Part shown: positions 22,544 to 34,125 of the stretch, piece by piece
Position numbering within the stretch: the stretch's first letter is position 1
Layout of the letters: each line of letters starts with the position of its first letter
Assembly (NCBI GenBank): GCA_028571685.1
Contig: CM053146.1
Location: 116,101,431-116,165,430, forward strand
Length of the DNA stretch: 64,000 nt
Direction of reading: 5' to 3'
Source of the DNA: Heterohyrax brucei
Lineage: Eukaryota; Chordata; Mammalia; Hyracoidea; Procaviidae
The notes under the pieces: generated by a model
Told to the model about the DNA's origin: nothing
What the model saw: the letters and a program-made list of their open reading frames with translations, nothing else
Database searches by the model: none
Position numbers and translations under genes: made by a program

Positions 22544-22708
22544 AAAGATAGGCAGTTTGAATCCACTGGCCACTCCTTGGAAACCATATAATGCAGTTTA
22601 ACTCTGTCTCATAGGGTTGCTATGAACTGGAATTGACTCAACAGCAACAGGTTTGGTTTTTGGCTTTGGGCTTCTAGTGGTGAAATACATTTGGCAAATC
22701 CTGAGTAC

Positions 22709-23135
22709 TGTATTAGTTTCCTAGGGCTGCCATACAAAACATCACAAACTGGGTGGCTTAAAACAACACAAACTTATCCTCTCACAGTTCTAGAGGCTCG
22801 AAATTTAAACTCAAAGCATAGGCAAGTTTGTTTCTTCTGTTCCATATCTCTGTCTCCAAGCTCCTGGTGGTTGCCAGCAATCCTTGGCATTCCTTGGCTT
22901 GTGATGCAGCATTCCAGTTTCTGCCTCCGTTGTCATATGATGTTCTTCTCAGTGTGTATCTGTGTCTGTGACTTTTCTCCTATTAGAAGGACTCCAGTCC
23001 TTCTGGATTTAAGGCCCACAACTCCAGTGTGACCTCATGTTAACTAATTGCATCTGCGAAGACTTTATTTCCAAATAGGGTCATGTTCTGAGGTTCCAAG
23101 GACACGCATTTTGAATGGGTACTATACAAACTAGT
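22709..23135 (-). repeat. MLT1-type MaLR LTR, minus
   Basis: A clear MLT1-class LTR in reverse, from 'tgtattagtttcctagg' through 'aactgggtggcttaaaa' and 'cttctcagtgtgtatctg' to 'aagactttatttcc'. Less diverged than the others in the window, nearly full length. Confidence 0.82.
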
Positions 23136-23387
23136 ACAAGTGGTATTTTGAAAAAGGAATAGTATCGAACAAAAAGTCAAAGGCATCACAAACAGTATAT
23201 GTTAAGATTAAATAGTATTGCGTTTCAATTATATATGTGTGTGTACTGACACACACACACCCAAGTACGTGTATATTTATAGGTACCATGTCACTATATT
23301 AAATACACCTCTTGCTGTGAGCCTCAGAGAAAAAAAAATCTTTGAAAATCATTGCATTGTGCTGCATTACTTCATAAGACTTGTTCT

Positions 23388-23580
23388 ATGCAGCTGAGAC
23401 AGTTCTAACTCATAGCAACCTTATAGGACAGGGTAGAACTGCCTCCAAGTGTTTCTAAGGTGTAATCTTTACAGAAGCAGACTGGCACATCTTTCTCCAC
23501 TGGAGTGCTTGGTAGATTCAAACCACTGACATCATTTCAGTTAGCAGCTGAGCACTTAACCACTACACCACCAAGGCTCC
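23388..23580 (-). repeat. AfroSINE, long type, minus
   Basis: Has the internal 'gtgtaatctttacagaagc ... ctccactggagtg' block of the long type, and ends 'accaccaaggctcc'. Confidence 0.85.
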
Positions 23581-23934
23581 ATCATAAGACTAGTCATGTG
23601 TCACATAATAAGGAACACCAAAATGACAATTAAGGTTTTTACATCTAAAATTAAAACTACATTTCAAGTAAGTCTTCTTTATGCAGTAATAATGCTCAGT
23701 GACAGCCTGTCAACAGATCTGGCTTCCTAGGATATAGGGTTGGAGATCGAGATCGGTGTGTAGGAATTTTATCAGTAGTGGTCTTGGGAGCAACATCTAC
23801 GAAACGAAGGAAGGAAGTAGGAATAGGTAGGGAAGCTAAGATACAATGCCTGTTCAACAAAGGTCTCAGCCAATCCTACATGAGGCTATGAAGCTAGGAT
23901 GGCTCTCCAGAGTCAGGGTGAGTTGGGATGAAGT
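23581..23934. other. Unique sequence, no feature seen
   Basis: Short interval between two long-type AfroSINEs; nothing recognised. Confidence 0.4.
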
Positions 23935-24134
23935 TGTTATTGTTAGGTGGTTGTTGTCTCAACTCATAACAATGCCACATGGCAGAGTACAATTGCCCCT
24001 TAGGGTTTTCTTGACTGCAATCTTTATGAAAAGAAGTTGTCAGGTCTTCCTCCTGCAGAGCTGTTGGCTGAGTTTAAATCACCAGCCTTCCAGTTAGCAG
24101 TTGAGTGCTTAGCTGTGTTTGCCACCAGAGCTTC
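23935..24134 (-). repeat. AfroSINE, long type, minus
   Basis: Diverged copy recognised by 'ttagggttttcttgac', 'gcaatctttatgaaaag' and 'gccaccagagcttc'. Confidence 0.75.
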
Positions 24135-25189
24135 TCTGGGTGGGAAGTTATAAATCAGTGTTGATCAGTTATTGGAGGCGGGCTGTTCCTGAAAGGAGGC
24201 ATGGCCTAAAGGGGGGGCAATTTTCTCCACCAGACTCCAGTGAGGGCTGTTTCCTTGAGACACTTCCAAAAGCAGGGGACAAGTCTTTCATAGTCCACCC
24301 CTTGCGCTGCTTGGACTCACTTCTTCACACACGTCCTCTCTTCCCAGCGAAGGTTAGTGAGATGAACTACAGCCCTCATTGCTGTAGCTGGTCTTCAGGC
24401 TGCAAATGACATCATCTCCCCCCTCTGCTATCCATTCTAGATTCAGCTCACTCAGCTACCAGCTTTGCTGGTTTCAGTGGCTTATCTAGCAGTGTAACTT
24501 AGACTCTTATGCCCACGCTCTCTGAGCCTTGGTCACTATGCCTATCTCATCTGCCCATTTACCATCACAGTTTGGTTAAGGGAGTATCAGGAGGTGCCAG
24601 AGTGGGTCAGCTGGGTACTAAACATATTCCTTCTTGTTTCTATTGTGTAACAGCTACACTCTCATCCATCACTACAAAAAACAAAAAAGGTTGAAAACAA
24701 TTTGCAGTTACTAGATTAATGGTCTCATACAATGTACTTGATAACTTGTTAATTTGCATTTGCTAAGAGTGGCACAATTTCATGGGATGTGAGATATGCA
24801 CTCACACATATATGTACACGTACATGTATAATATTCATTTATATTTTTAGCAATGTTGTTTTCAATTTATTATTTTGGCCATGAGGGAGTCAATTTCAAA
24901 ATATTCCACTTCATTTTCCTCACTAAGACGGATCTTATTCCACAGGAAGTATTATGGAATTTGTTCTCATTACTAAGTATTTCTGTAACAAACTAGGCCA
25001 GAATTTGTACCCATTATAAAGTTTCTTCCCCCCTCAAACTAACCCAAATGGCTAACCCAAACTGGTTTCCATATGGCCCCACTGCATCAGAGAGGACTTG
25101 GTAGCATTTTTATCTTTAGTTATCAATGTCAGTTCAGATTTAGTGTCTAGTAATCCTTGCCATGTTGGACTATTTTCTTTCCCTAATGT
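24135..25189. other. Unique sequence, no gene recognised
   Basis: About 1 kb. The part at 24170-24480 is richer in GC and has short open frames but no splice-bounded exon or family motif that I can defend. 24800-24850 is an alternating purine/pyrimidine AT-rich tract (acatatatgtacacgtac). Confidence 0.4.
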
Positions 25190-25242
25190 ACAGTTGCTAT
25201 GAGTTGGAATCATCTTGGTGGCAAAGGGCTTGGTTTCTGGTT
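25190..25242 (+). repeat. AfroSINE 3' tail fragment
   Basis: Only the tail is present: 'gttgctatgagttggaatc' then 'gcaaagggcttggtttctgg'. Heavily 5'-truncated insertion or remnant. Confidence 0.7.
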
Positions 25243-25711
25243 CAATGTACATTTACTCAAACACACGGCCATAAATTCCTTTAGGAAAGGACTACGGTAA
25301 TAATTAACTGTTACTTACCCTGGAGTAGACTGTCCCTTCACCTCTTGGTGACTCAGCCATTCCTTCAATCAATAGGCTCTGGTCCTCAACTTGACTCAAC
25401 TCTGGAAAGTAGAAAAGGGACTGTGATTTTTTTGTTTTATATAAAATATGTACATATAGACTTGTATTTTATAAGTAAAATAGGTTTTTTGAAAATCTAT
25501 ACAAAGTTTTCTATTTATACTTCCATGAAGACTGATTAGGTCTTGGAATCTTGTAACTATTTTATTGAAGTAGTTTATTGAAAATACTACTTTATTGAAG
25601 GGCTGGTTTAATATTTTAAATGATAGGAATGGGGAATGAGTCAAAATGAGGCATTTTCTATGTGTAAACAGTTGTCATAGACAAAAATTCCTTTAGAATC
25701 ATCATGGCAGG
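25243..25711. other. AT-rich unique sequence
   Basis: No repeat or exon recognised. Confidence 0.4.
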
Positions 25712-26078
25712 TGTCTTAGTTTTCTAGGACTGCCATCAAAATACCACAAAGTAGATATTTTTATAGAACAGCAATTTATTGCCCCACATTAGGATGCCAG
25801 AATTCCAAATTCAGGGTATTTGTTTTGCCAATTCCTCCTGAGGGCTTTGAGAAATAGTTTCCATTCTTCTTTCCTAATTTTTGGTGACCAATGGCAAACC
25901 TTGGCATTCCTTTCCTTCTTGTAGAGACACCTGTCTCTGTCATCATGCAGTGTCTTTTCCTCATGTGTTACTCTGTTTTTGTGCCTGTTTTCCACTATTT
26001 CCAAACAAAATCACATCTACAGGTATGAGGTTAGGATTTCAATATATCTTTTTAGGGGACACAATTCAAGCCATAACA
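25712..26078 (-). repeat. MLT1-type MaLR LTR, minus
   Basis: Starts 'tgtcttagttttctagg' and ends 'acacaattcaagccataaca', the terminal strings of MaLR LTRs in reverse, with 'aaaataccacaaag' after the start. About 367 bp. Confidence 0.75.
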
Positions 26079-26195
26079 GTAGATAATGTAAACAAATAAA
26101 CTGCATGGGGAGATTTTAGGAAGTTGTGGAAAACTTTTTAAAAAATACAGATCCACCTCCCCCAAAAATGCACACATATGCACACATGCGTACAC

Positions 26196-26220
26196 CACAC
26201 ACACACACACACACACACAC
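26196..26220. repeat. (CA)n microsatellite
   Basis: About 12.5 uninterrupted CA units, with a looser CA-rich stretch just before it from 26170. Confidence 0.95.
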
Positions 26221-26747
26221 TGTAATCTGCATTCTTCTCTAAGACCATCAGTTTTCAGCTTCTGGTATAAGTGCTGTAACATCTGGCAAGGTAAGAAAGT
26301 TAATGTGTTACTTTTCTATGTTATTAGTAGAGATAAAACTCTGAGGCCTAGCAGGTAGAACATTAAAGATTAAGAGCTAAGTGTCAGGATTCTAAATTCC
26401 AATCCTTCCTTCCCTACTACTTCCATACTGCTTATCAGTAGATACCACATAGAGAATCTGGTTTAGTTTTAAGAACCCCTACCTATTGAAAGCTGATATT
26501 CTAATTTTGGTGTTACATGTAAAAACATCGCTATTTTTCTTTACCTTTCATGAAGAACATTTTGTGGAACATTTTCTAGTACAGTATATAAAGTGCTTCT
26601 GCTATCCTAACATCTATTCAGGACTATTCACAATCTAGATGTCCTAACATCTGCTTTTCAGAACAAAATGGGTATAGTTGGGGTGGGGCTAGGGGACAGG
26701 GAGCAGACTCACCACCCATTGTTTTCTTTGTAAGTCTTTCTTTAGGA
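26221..26747. other. Unique sequence, possible decayed MIR
   Basis: Nothing firm. 26340-26450 has weak likeness to MIR but no diagnostic string. Confidence 0.35.
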
Positions 26748-26751
26748 GTAC

Positions 26752-26915
26752 ACCCTGGTGGCACACTGATTAAGAGCTATAGCCACTGACCAAAAATGAG
26801 GCAGTCTTAAGCCACCGGGCACCTCTTGGAAATTCTATGGGGTGGTTCAACTCTGTTCTATAGGATCGCTATGAGTCAGAATCACCAAGATGGTAATGGG
26901 TTTAGTTTTTTTGGA
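26752..26915 (+). repeat. AfroSINE, plus
   Basis: Complete short type, from 'caccctggtggcacac' to 'gggtttagttttttgg'. Confidence 0.88.
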
Positions 26916-27554
26916 TCATTCTTATTTCATCTTTCTGTTGGAGGGTAAGTGACACTGCTCTGCCACTGACTTGGTGTCCACACATGTGTAAAGCTGCACA
27001 ATACATCTGACCATAAGGTGTGCAGTAGAAGCATGGAGCACTGTCAAGGTAGTTGTGATAATTCAGCCTACATTTCTGGGTCTGCCTAAATGGCCCTTCC
27101 TCTCCCCACAGATGCTACAGGGTGACTCAGAAACCATACACAGCTTCCCAGATATCTATCTCTTCTTAACAATTTGGTCATGGTTTTTGCTCAAAGTGTC
27201 TAAGTTACACAAACCCAAGAAAACACAGAAAAACAGTAAAATATAATCTGTTTCACACTTAGACAATTACACGCTGAGTTGACATCTTTAGTTTAAAGGC
27301 AGCAGGACATGAGGTCATAATTTTGATCCCCTGCCTCTCTCTTTCTAGGTTATTTTCCAGTATATTGGATTTTGGCTTCTGGGGAACTGAGGAAAGTAAT
27401 TCATACAAATTAATGCATTTGTACACTTAAATTTGGTTAAGATGGCAAGTTTTTGATACCTGTAGGTTACCACTATAAAATAATTAAAAAACAAACGGCA
27501 GTTAAAATTGAACTATTTAAAAGAAAAAAAAAGTGAACGGCAATGAGGACATAG
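26916..27554. other. Unique sequence, no feature seen
   Basis: No repeat or exon recognised. Confidence 0.4.
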
Positions 27555-27847
27555 TAGTGAATACCAGTGTAGTGTGTACAAGTAACACAACTTTGCTTGC
27601 TAAAGAAGACTCGAAGGACTTATTGATGAAGATCAAAGACCTAAACCTTCAATGTGGATTACACATCAACATAAAGAACACAGAAATACTCACAACTGGA
27701 CCAATAAACAACATCATAATAGACAAAGATTGAAGTCATCAAGGATTTCATTTTACTTAGATTCACAATCAAGACCCATGGAAAGAGCACTCAAAAAAAA
27801 ATGAAATGACAGATTGCATCAGGCAAATCTGCTACACAAGATATTTT
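27555..27847 (+). mobile_element. RTE internal fragment, plus
   Basis: About 290 bp from just upstream of the 'acaactttgcttgct' region to 'caggcaaatctgctac'. It encodes the part after the RT catalytic box (DLLMKIKDLNLQCGLHINIKN is legible, with stops after it). It stops where the L1 below inserted and does not resume clearly on the far side. Confidence 0.8.
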
Positions 27848-28684
27848 TTAAAAATTTGTTTATTGTGATTAAGTGAAAGTTTACAATCCAAGTCAATTTT
27901 CCATATAAAATGCTAAGTATCCGCCTCTCTGCAACTCTGTCTGCTCTCCTCACCCTGTGACAGCACTCTTCCTTTTCACGCTTTCAGTATCTGCTCAACC
28001 AGCACTTGATAAACGTTAAGTGAGGATCTCATTTGACTAACTTATCTCCTGGTGTTTGTTGTAGTTAATTATGGTTTGCAGTGTACTGGGGCCTCTAGTG
28101 TTGACACTGTTTTTTCTTCTATGATCTTTTTAGGTCTTTGATCTATTTTGAATTAGCTTTGTATATGGTATGAGATATGGATTCTGTTTCATTTTTTCAC
28201 AAATGGACATCCAGTTTTGCCAAAATCATTTGTTCAAAAGACTGTTTTCTCCCATTTAATGAACTGGACTTTTTCGAAGTTCAAGTTACCATAAACATGC
28301 CTGCCCTTGCAACAGTATTAAGCTGTTTTGGCTACTAAAGCTGTATATATAGCTGAAGTTAGGTAATGATATTAACCTCTTCTCAGGTACGTAGTTTTCC
28401 CAAAATTTGTCTGATTCTATTCACCCCTTTTGTCTTTTGTTTCTTATGCTTTTGGTGCCATATATAAGAATCCGTTATTAAAAACTGGGTCTTAAAGCAT
28501 TACCACTATGTTTTCTTCTAAGACTTTTATGGTTTTATTTCTTACATTTAACTTTTTTCTTCCTCCCTGTTCTAACCAGTAAGATGACATTAGTACTATC
28601 TCTCTTTTTTCTACCTTGGGAGTGAAATTTTTGTCTGGAATGGGAGATACATTACAAGGAGGAATTCAAAACAAGACAAAATAG
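27848..28684 (-). mobile_element. L1 3' end, minus, with 10-bp TSD
   Basis: Direct repeats 'aagatatttt' at 27838-27847 and 28685-28694 bound an 837-bp block. Its left part is an L1 3'UTR in reverse starting after the tail. The right part is ORF2 C-terminal region in reverse ('tggacatccagttttgcc' and others). The middle is shortened. At 28430-28560 an ORF2 block that should lie elsewhere appears, so the insertion was rearranged or is composite. Confidence 0.7.
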
Positions 28685-28827
28685 AAGATATTTTGGATTG
28701 CTTAAATTAGTTTTTAAGCTATGATATGGATTAGGCATTGAATAAATCCCTTATTTTAAAGGTAACATTATACTCTTCTAAAAGACAAAATGCCATACTA
28801 ATGGGTGCAAGCTTCATAACGATCTCC

Positions 28828-29025
28828 CAAACCCAAACCACCCAAGCCAAACCCATTGTTACTGAGTTGATTCCAACTCTTAAGAATTCTGTAGGACACA
28901 GTAGAAAAGCCCCACAGGGTTTCCAAGGCTGAGACTGCCACATCTTTTTCTCGTAGAGTCATGGATTTGAAACACTAATCTTTTAGTTAGCTACTAACCA
29001 CTTAACCACTGTACTACCAGGACTA
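28828..29025 (-). repeat. AfroSINE, long type, minus
   Basis: From 'cccaaacccaaaccac' to 'actaccaggact', with the 'gctgagactgccacatc' long-type internal block. Confidence 0.82.
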
Positions 29026-29797
29026 CTTATATTGACTTTGACTGACTATAAAGGTAGAAGGAAGTACACAGTCTTTATCGTTAAGAAATCAACCTAATGT
29101 TAGCATAACAGCTTACAAGTTAGACATATTACCAGAATGGCTTCTGGAAACAAATAGTGATTTTTATTTTTCACTTGAAGAAAGATGAAATAATACATGC
29201 ATAATTTTTTTTTTCTCCCTGGGCCTAGTATGTTTAGAGAAGGAATGGAGTACACATAGACTCAAACTTGATATCAAGGGTCCTTTAAATATGTATTTAC
29301 GAGTAAATGAGTTTAGATCTATAATTGGTTAATAAAGGATTAAGGACAAATTCCAAGTTTTTGAACTTAATCTTATAATTACAATCTCCTGTAAAACTGA
29401 AATTGCTAATGAAAATCTAGAGCAAATATGAAGCAGGATAGCGCTTCTTCTACTTTTATGTGAAAGTATGTTGGGAAAAAATACTGTTAACTAGTCTATA
29501 ATACAATTATCTCTTGTGGTCTAGGTTTTTTAATTTCATACTTAGTGAAAAACTGCTTTCAGTTTCAGACTCAGATTATCTGTATCAATATTGTACATGC
29601 CTAAAAAAAGTGGAATCTAAGTAAAAGTTGTTAAGGTGCTCTGACAACTTCATCACATTCCAAGTCCAGATTTTCTGAATCACTCATTGAATCAGAGTTG
29701 TCATCTTCTGGGCACCAAGAATGCTTGATTATGCATTAAATCTTAAAGAGTGCTCCACTATTGAATCCAGGATTTTCTTCCTACTAGCTGACCCCAT
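29026..29797. other. AT-rich unique sequence
   Basis: No gene or repeat recognised in about 770 bp. Confidence 0.4.
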
Positions 29798-30111
29798 TTG
29801 AAAAGATTTTTAAAAAATCGCGTGTTAGGTGAATGTTTACAGTGCAAATTAGTTTCCCATTCAAAAATTTATACACAAATTATTTTGTTACTTGATTGCA
29901 GTCCCCACAATGTATCAGCACTCTCTTTCATTTTACACTCTGAGTTCTCTGAGTCCATTCATGGAGGTTTCCTGCCCTTTTCTGCATTTTCCTCTTCGCT
30001 TTTGGGAAGTTGTTGCCCTTTTAGTCTTGTGTACTTGATTGAACAAAGAAGTACATTCTTCACGTGTCTTACTGTTTGTTTTATAGGCTTCTCTAATTTT
30101 TGGCTCCTCAC
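29798..30111 (-). mobile_element. L1 3'UTR fragment, minus
   Basis: The start 'ttttaaaaaatcg' then 'ggtgaatgtttacagtgc' followed by CT-rich 3'UTR resembles the L1 3' ends at 27848 and 40985 in reverse. It ends where the RTE 5' end begins. Confidence 0.6.
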
Positions 30112-31880
30112 CTGTCTGTCAGTTTGTCGTACTGTGTTGGCTTGCTTGTTGCTGTGATGCTGGAAGCTGTGTTACTGGTATTTCAAACACCCATGGTGCA
30201 CAGGTTTTAGCTGAGCTTCCAGACTAAGAAGAAGGACCTTGCTGTCTGCTGCTGAAAACATTAGAAAGAGAAAGCTTTATGAATAGCAGCAGAATGCTAT
30301 CTAATTGAGTGCTAGAAGGTGAATCTTTCAAGTAGAAAGGCACTCAAAAGACAACTGGGAAAGAGCTACCTCCTCAAAGTAGAGCTGACCTTAATGACAA
30401 GAATGGAATCAAGCTTTCAAGATCTTCATTTATGGATATGGCATCACTCAAAATGAGAAGAAACATGTGCAAAATCTATTAATAATTAGAATGTATATGT
30501 ACCAAGTATGAATCTAAGAAAATTGCAAGTCACCAAAAATTAAATCGAGTGCATAAACACCAATATCCTAGGCATTAGTGAGCTGATACGGGCTGGCACT
30601 GGCCACTCTGAATTGGACAGTTATACGGTCTTCTACACCAGAAATGACAATATGAAGAGGATTGGCACTGTATTCACTGTCAAAAAGAACATTTCAAAAT
30701 CTACCAAAGTACAACACTCTCAGTGGTAGGATGTTATCTATAAGCCTACAAGGAAGACAACTATTATTCAAACTTACAAACCAGCCACTAATGCCAAAGA
30801 TGGAGAATTAGAATTAGTCTAAAATTGATAAAACATGCAATCAAGATGCATTGATAATTCATGGTGATTGAAATGTGAAAATTGAAAATAAAAACAACAA
30901 AATAAACAAAGCCACTGCTATTGAGTCAATTCCAACTCACAGTGACCCTATAGGACAGAGTAAAACTGTCCCATATGGTTCCCAAGGAGCACCTGGTGAT
31001 TTAAACAGCCGACCTTTTGGTTAGCCATCATAGCTTTGAACCAATACATCACCAGGATTTCTAAAGAAGGAACAGTTGGAAAATTTGGCCTTGATGGTAC
31101 AAATGATGCTGCAGATCACAGGATAGAATTTTGCAGATGACATACTTTGCCTGCTGAAAGTGATGAGGACTTGAAGCACTACTCATGAATACCAAAGACT
31201 ACAGCCTTCACTGTGTGATTACAGTTCAACATAAAGAAAACAAAAATCTTCACCAACGTACCAACAAGGAGCATTATGGTAAAAAGAGAAACTATTGAAG
31301 TTGTCAAGGATTTCATTTTACTTGGAACCATAAACAATGCCCACAGAAGCAGCAGCTAAGAAAGCAAATGATGTATTGCATTGGGCAAATCAACTGCAAA
31401 GTATCTCTTTAAAGTGTTAAAAGGCAAAACTGCCACTTTGAGGACTAAGGTAAGCCTGACAAAAGTCATACTGCTTTCAGTTGCCTCCTGTGCATGTGAA
31501 AGCTGGACAATGAATGAAGAATTGATGGCTTTCAATTACAATGTTGGCAAAGAACACTGAATATGTCATGAAGAAGAAATAACAAATTTTTCTTGAAAGA
31601 AGTATAGCAGCATGCTCTTTAGAAGCAAGGATGGCAAGATTTCAACTCACACACTTTGGACCTGTTATCAGGAGGGATGAATCCCTGAAGAAGGGCATGC
31701 TTTGTAAAGCAGAAGGTCAGTGAAAAAGAGGAAGACTTTCAATGAGATGAACTTACACAGCAGCTGTAACAACAGGTTCAAGAATAACAGTTGTAAGGAT
31801 GGTACAGGAACCTGGTAGTGTCCTATTCTGTTGTGCAGGGGTTGCTGTCAGTCAGAACCAGCTCCACAGCATCTGACAAC
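30112..31880 (+). mobile_element. RTE LINE with 5' end, large internal deletion
   Basis: Keeps the element's 5' end ('ctgtctgtcagtttgtc') and 3' end ('agcatctgacaacag'). The 5' leader and endonuclease start are present to about 31130. It then jumps from 'agaattttgca' to 'gatgacatactttgcc', skipping about 1.5 kb that includes most of the RT gene. TGCA is shared at the junction. An AfroSINE sits inside at 30895-31062. No functional frame. Confidence 0.85.
30895..31062 (-). repeat. AfroSINE inside RTE, minus
   Basis: Complete short type in reverse, 'aaataaacaaagccac' to 'atcaccaggatttc'. RTE sequence continues on both sides ('ttgaaaataaaaaca' before, 'aaagaaggaacagttgg' after), so the SINE is the younger of the two. 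Confidence 0.88.
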
Positions 31881-32279
31881 AGATACGATCTTTGGCTGAA
31901 AGGTGGACTTTGGATTTGTCTTTAGTTCTGAATAAGTAGAGTGTCTGGGGGATTCTTCCTGTCTCTGTCAGACCAGTAAATCTGTCCTCTGTGAATCTGT
32001 GTTTTGTTCTGTATTTGTCTCTTGCTTTGTCAAGAAACCTTTCATTGTGATCTCTGTCAGAGTGGTCAACAGTGGTAGCTGGTCACCATCTATTTCTTCC
32101 AGTCTCCACCTGGTGGAAGCTGTGGTTCATGTGGCCCCTTAGTCCTTTAGACAGATCATTTTCTCATGTCTTCCTTCACCTGTGTTCCATATGTACTGGG
32201 ACCAGTGGATACATCTTAGACAACAGCTTGTAAGGTCCCAGATGCTACCCACCAAAGTACGATGTAGAACATTTTCTTT
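31881..32279 (-). mobile_element. Older L1 3'UTR, left part
   Basis: L1 3'UTR in reverse, similar in order to 41340-41640 ('gtcagagtggtcaac', 'ctccacctggtgg', 'ccttagtcctttag', 'ggtcccagatgctac'). It is cut at 32279 by the insertion of the full-length L1 and resumes at 40260. Confidence 0.8.
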
Positions 32280-32909
32280 TTCTTTTTTAATAATGACTGA
32301 GTGAAAATGTACATTACCATATAAATTTACATGCCCACCTATATGCAGCTTCCACTGCTCTCCCCTGTGACAGCACACGATGCCTCTCTACTCCATACAT
32401 ATCTCATCCTCTAAACAATCTCCTTTCCCCTGCTGTCTACCCACTCCCCTTCCTCCAGACAGAGGTCAGCGGGATGATATCCTATAGATGCATAGAACCA
32501 TAAAGGATATCCAATATATGGTAACTCTGCATCACCGAGTCCAATCCATTCATGTCCAAAGAGTGGACCTTCATTATGATTTATAGGCAAGGGGCCATGC
32601 TCCTGGGGGAACCCTGAAGCTCTTGGACCATCAGTTGAGGTCTTTTAGTGGAGATCTCAGGGTGCACCCCTTTTTATTCTTGTGTTGCCAGTGAGACTCA
32701 ACTGAGTGAGCTCCATCACGGCTATTACTGGTGGTGGCCAGGCACCACCTGGTCCTTCCGGTCCCAAGTTGATGTAGACACCCACTCATGTGGGTCTCTC
32801 TGTCTTCTGGGTTGTCTTTACCCCATGTTATTTGGGTCCTCGGTGAGCATCCATTCCTGGTGAGTTGGCACCATTTGCTGTGCCCTCGGATGGCAGCTCG
32901 GCAGCTTTT

Positions 32910-33758
32910 TTTTTCATTTAACATAACTGAGTGAAAATGTACATTCACATGTAAATTTACATACCCCCCTATATGCAGCTTCCACTGCTCTCCCTGTCCG
33001 GTGACTGCACACTATTCTTCTCTGCTCCATACATGTCTCATCCTCCCAACAGACTCCTTTCCCCTCCTCTCCATCCACTCCCCTTCCTCCAGCCAGAGGT
33101 CAGCAAGATGATATCCTATAGATGTATAGAACAATAAAGTGCTTCCAACATATGGTTACTCTGCATTGCCAAGTCCATTCCATTCCTGTCCAAAGAGTGG
33201 ACCTTTGTTATAATTTATGGGAACGGGCAGCATCAGGGCCGGGGGCCATGCTCTCAGAGGAACCCCAAAACCGCTGGACCATCAACTGAGGTCTTTTAGT
33301 GGAGATCTCATGATGCACCTCTTTTTATTCTTGTGTTGCCAGTGAGGCTCCTCTCTGTGAGCTCCGTCATGGCTATCACTGGTGGTGGCCGGGCACCATC
33401 TGGTTCTCCTGGTCCCAGGTCGATGTAGGCACCCACTCTTGTGGGTCTCTCTGTCTTCTCAGTTGTCTTTACCGCATGCCATTTTGGCCCTCGGTGAGCA
33501 TCCGTTCCTGCTGAGTTGGGACCATTTCCTGTGTCCTCGGATGGCAGCTTGGCAGCTTTTAAGACCCCAGACGCCACTCACCAATGTGGGGTGCAGAGAG
33601 CTCTCTTAGCAAAATGCTAGTTGTGCCAATTGGCCTGGAATTCGCCCAAGAGCATGATCCCCCGCCCCCCGCCCCAGCTACTCTATCCTTGCAGTATTGA
33701 GTTAAGATGGAAGGAGTACTCAAGTTATGCTGAAGTCCACTTAATGTTGTTCTTGTTT
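32910..33758 (-). mobile_element. L1 3' end nested in L1 3'UTR
   Basis: Direct repeats 'cggcagctttt' at 32899-32909 and 33759-33769 flank an 849-bp L1 3' end with its tail (poly-T on plus) at 32910. The host sequence reads 'gatggcagctcggcagc' on to 'ttttaagaccccagatg' when it is left out. Because host and guest are the same family, the region looks like a 209-bp tandem repeat (33551 and 33760) and a doubled 3'UTR start (32283 and 32910). Confidence 0.85.
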
Positions 33759-34125
33759 CGGCAGCTTTTAAGACCCCAGATGACACTCACCAATGCGGGG
33801 TGCAGAGAGCCCTCTTAGCAAAATGTTACTTGTGCCAGTTGACCTCAATTTTGCCTAAAAGCATGGTCCCCTGCCCCCTGCCCCGGCTTGCAGTATTGGG
33901 TTAAGATGAAAGGAGTATTCAAGTTATGTTGAAGTCCACTTAATATTGTTCTTGTTTCTAATTTCACCCAATCAAATTTCTACCATTTATCTAATCTAAA
34001 CCCTCCCCTCCTCGCCCTCCATCCCTCACCTCACTTGCAGCCGTCAAAGAGTCTTTTCTTCTATACGTAAGTCTGTTTTTGAGATCTTATCGTAGGGGTC
34101 TCATACAATATTTGTCCTTTTGTCA

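Larger units (their letters stand above)
19207..22672 (+). repeat. AfroSINE split in two by an RTE insertion
   Basis: The head half (19207-19261, 'ctcttggtagtacagtgg' to 'taatcaaaagat') and the body/tail half (22544-22672, 'aaagataggcagtttgaa' to 'ggtttggtttttgg') make one complete AfroSINE when the inner 3.28 kb is left out. The break is marked by AAAGAT on both sides. Everything between is the RTE described next. Confidence 0.88.

Noticed and set aside
33551..33958. 209-bp tandem duplication in the L1 3'UTR
   Set aside because: Better explained by a nested L1 insertion with an 11-bp target-site duplication at 32899 and 33759.
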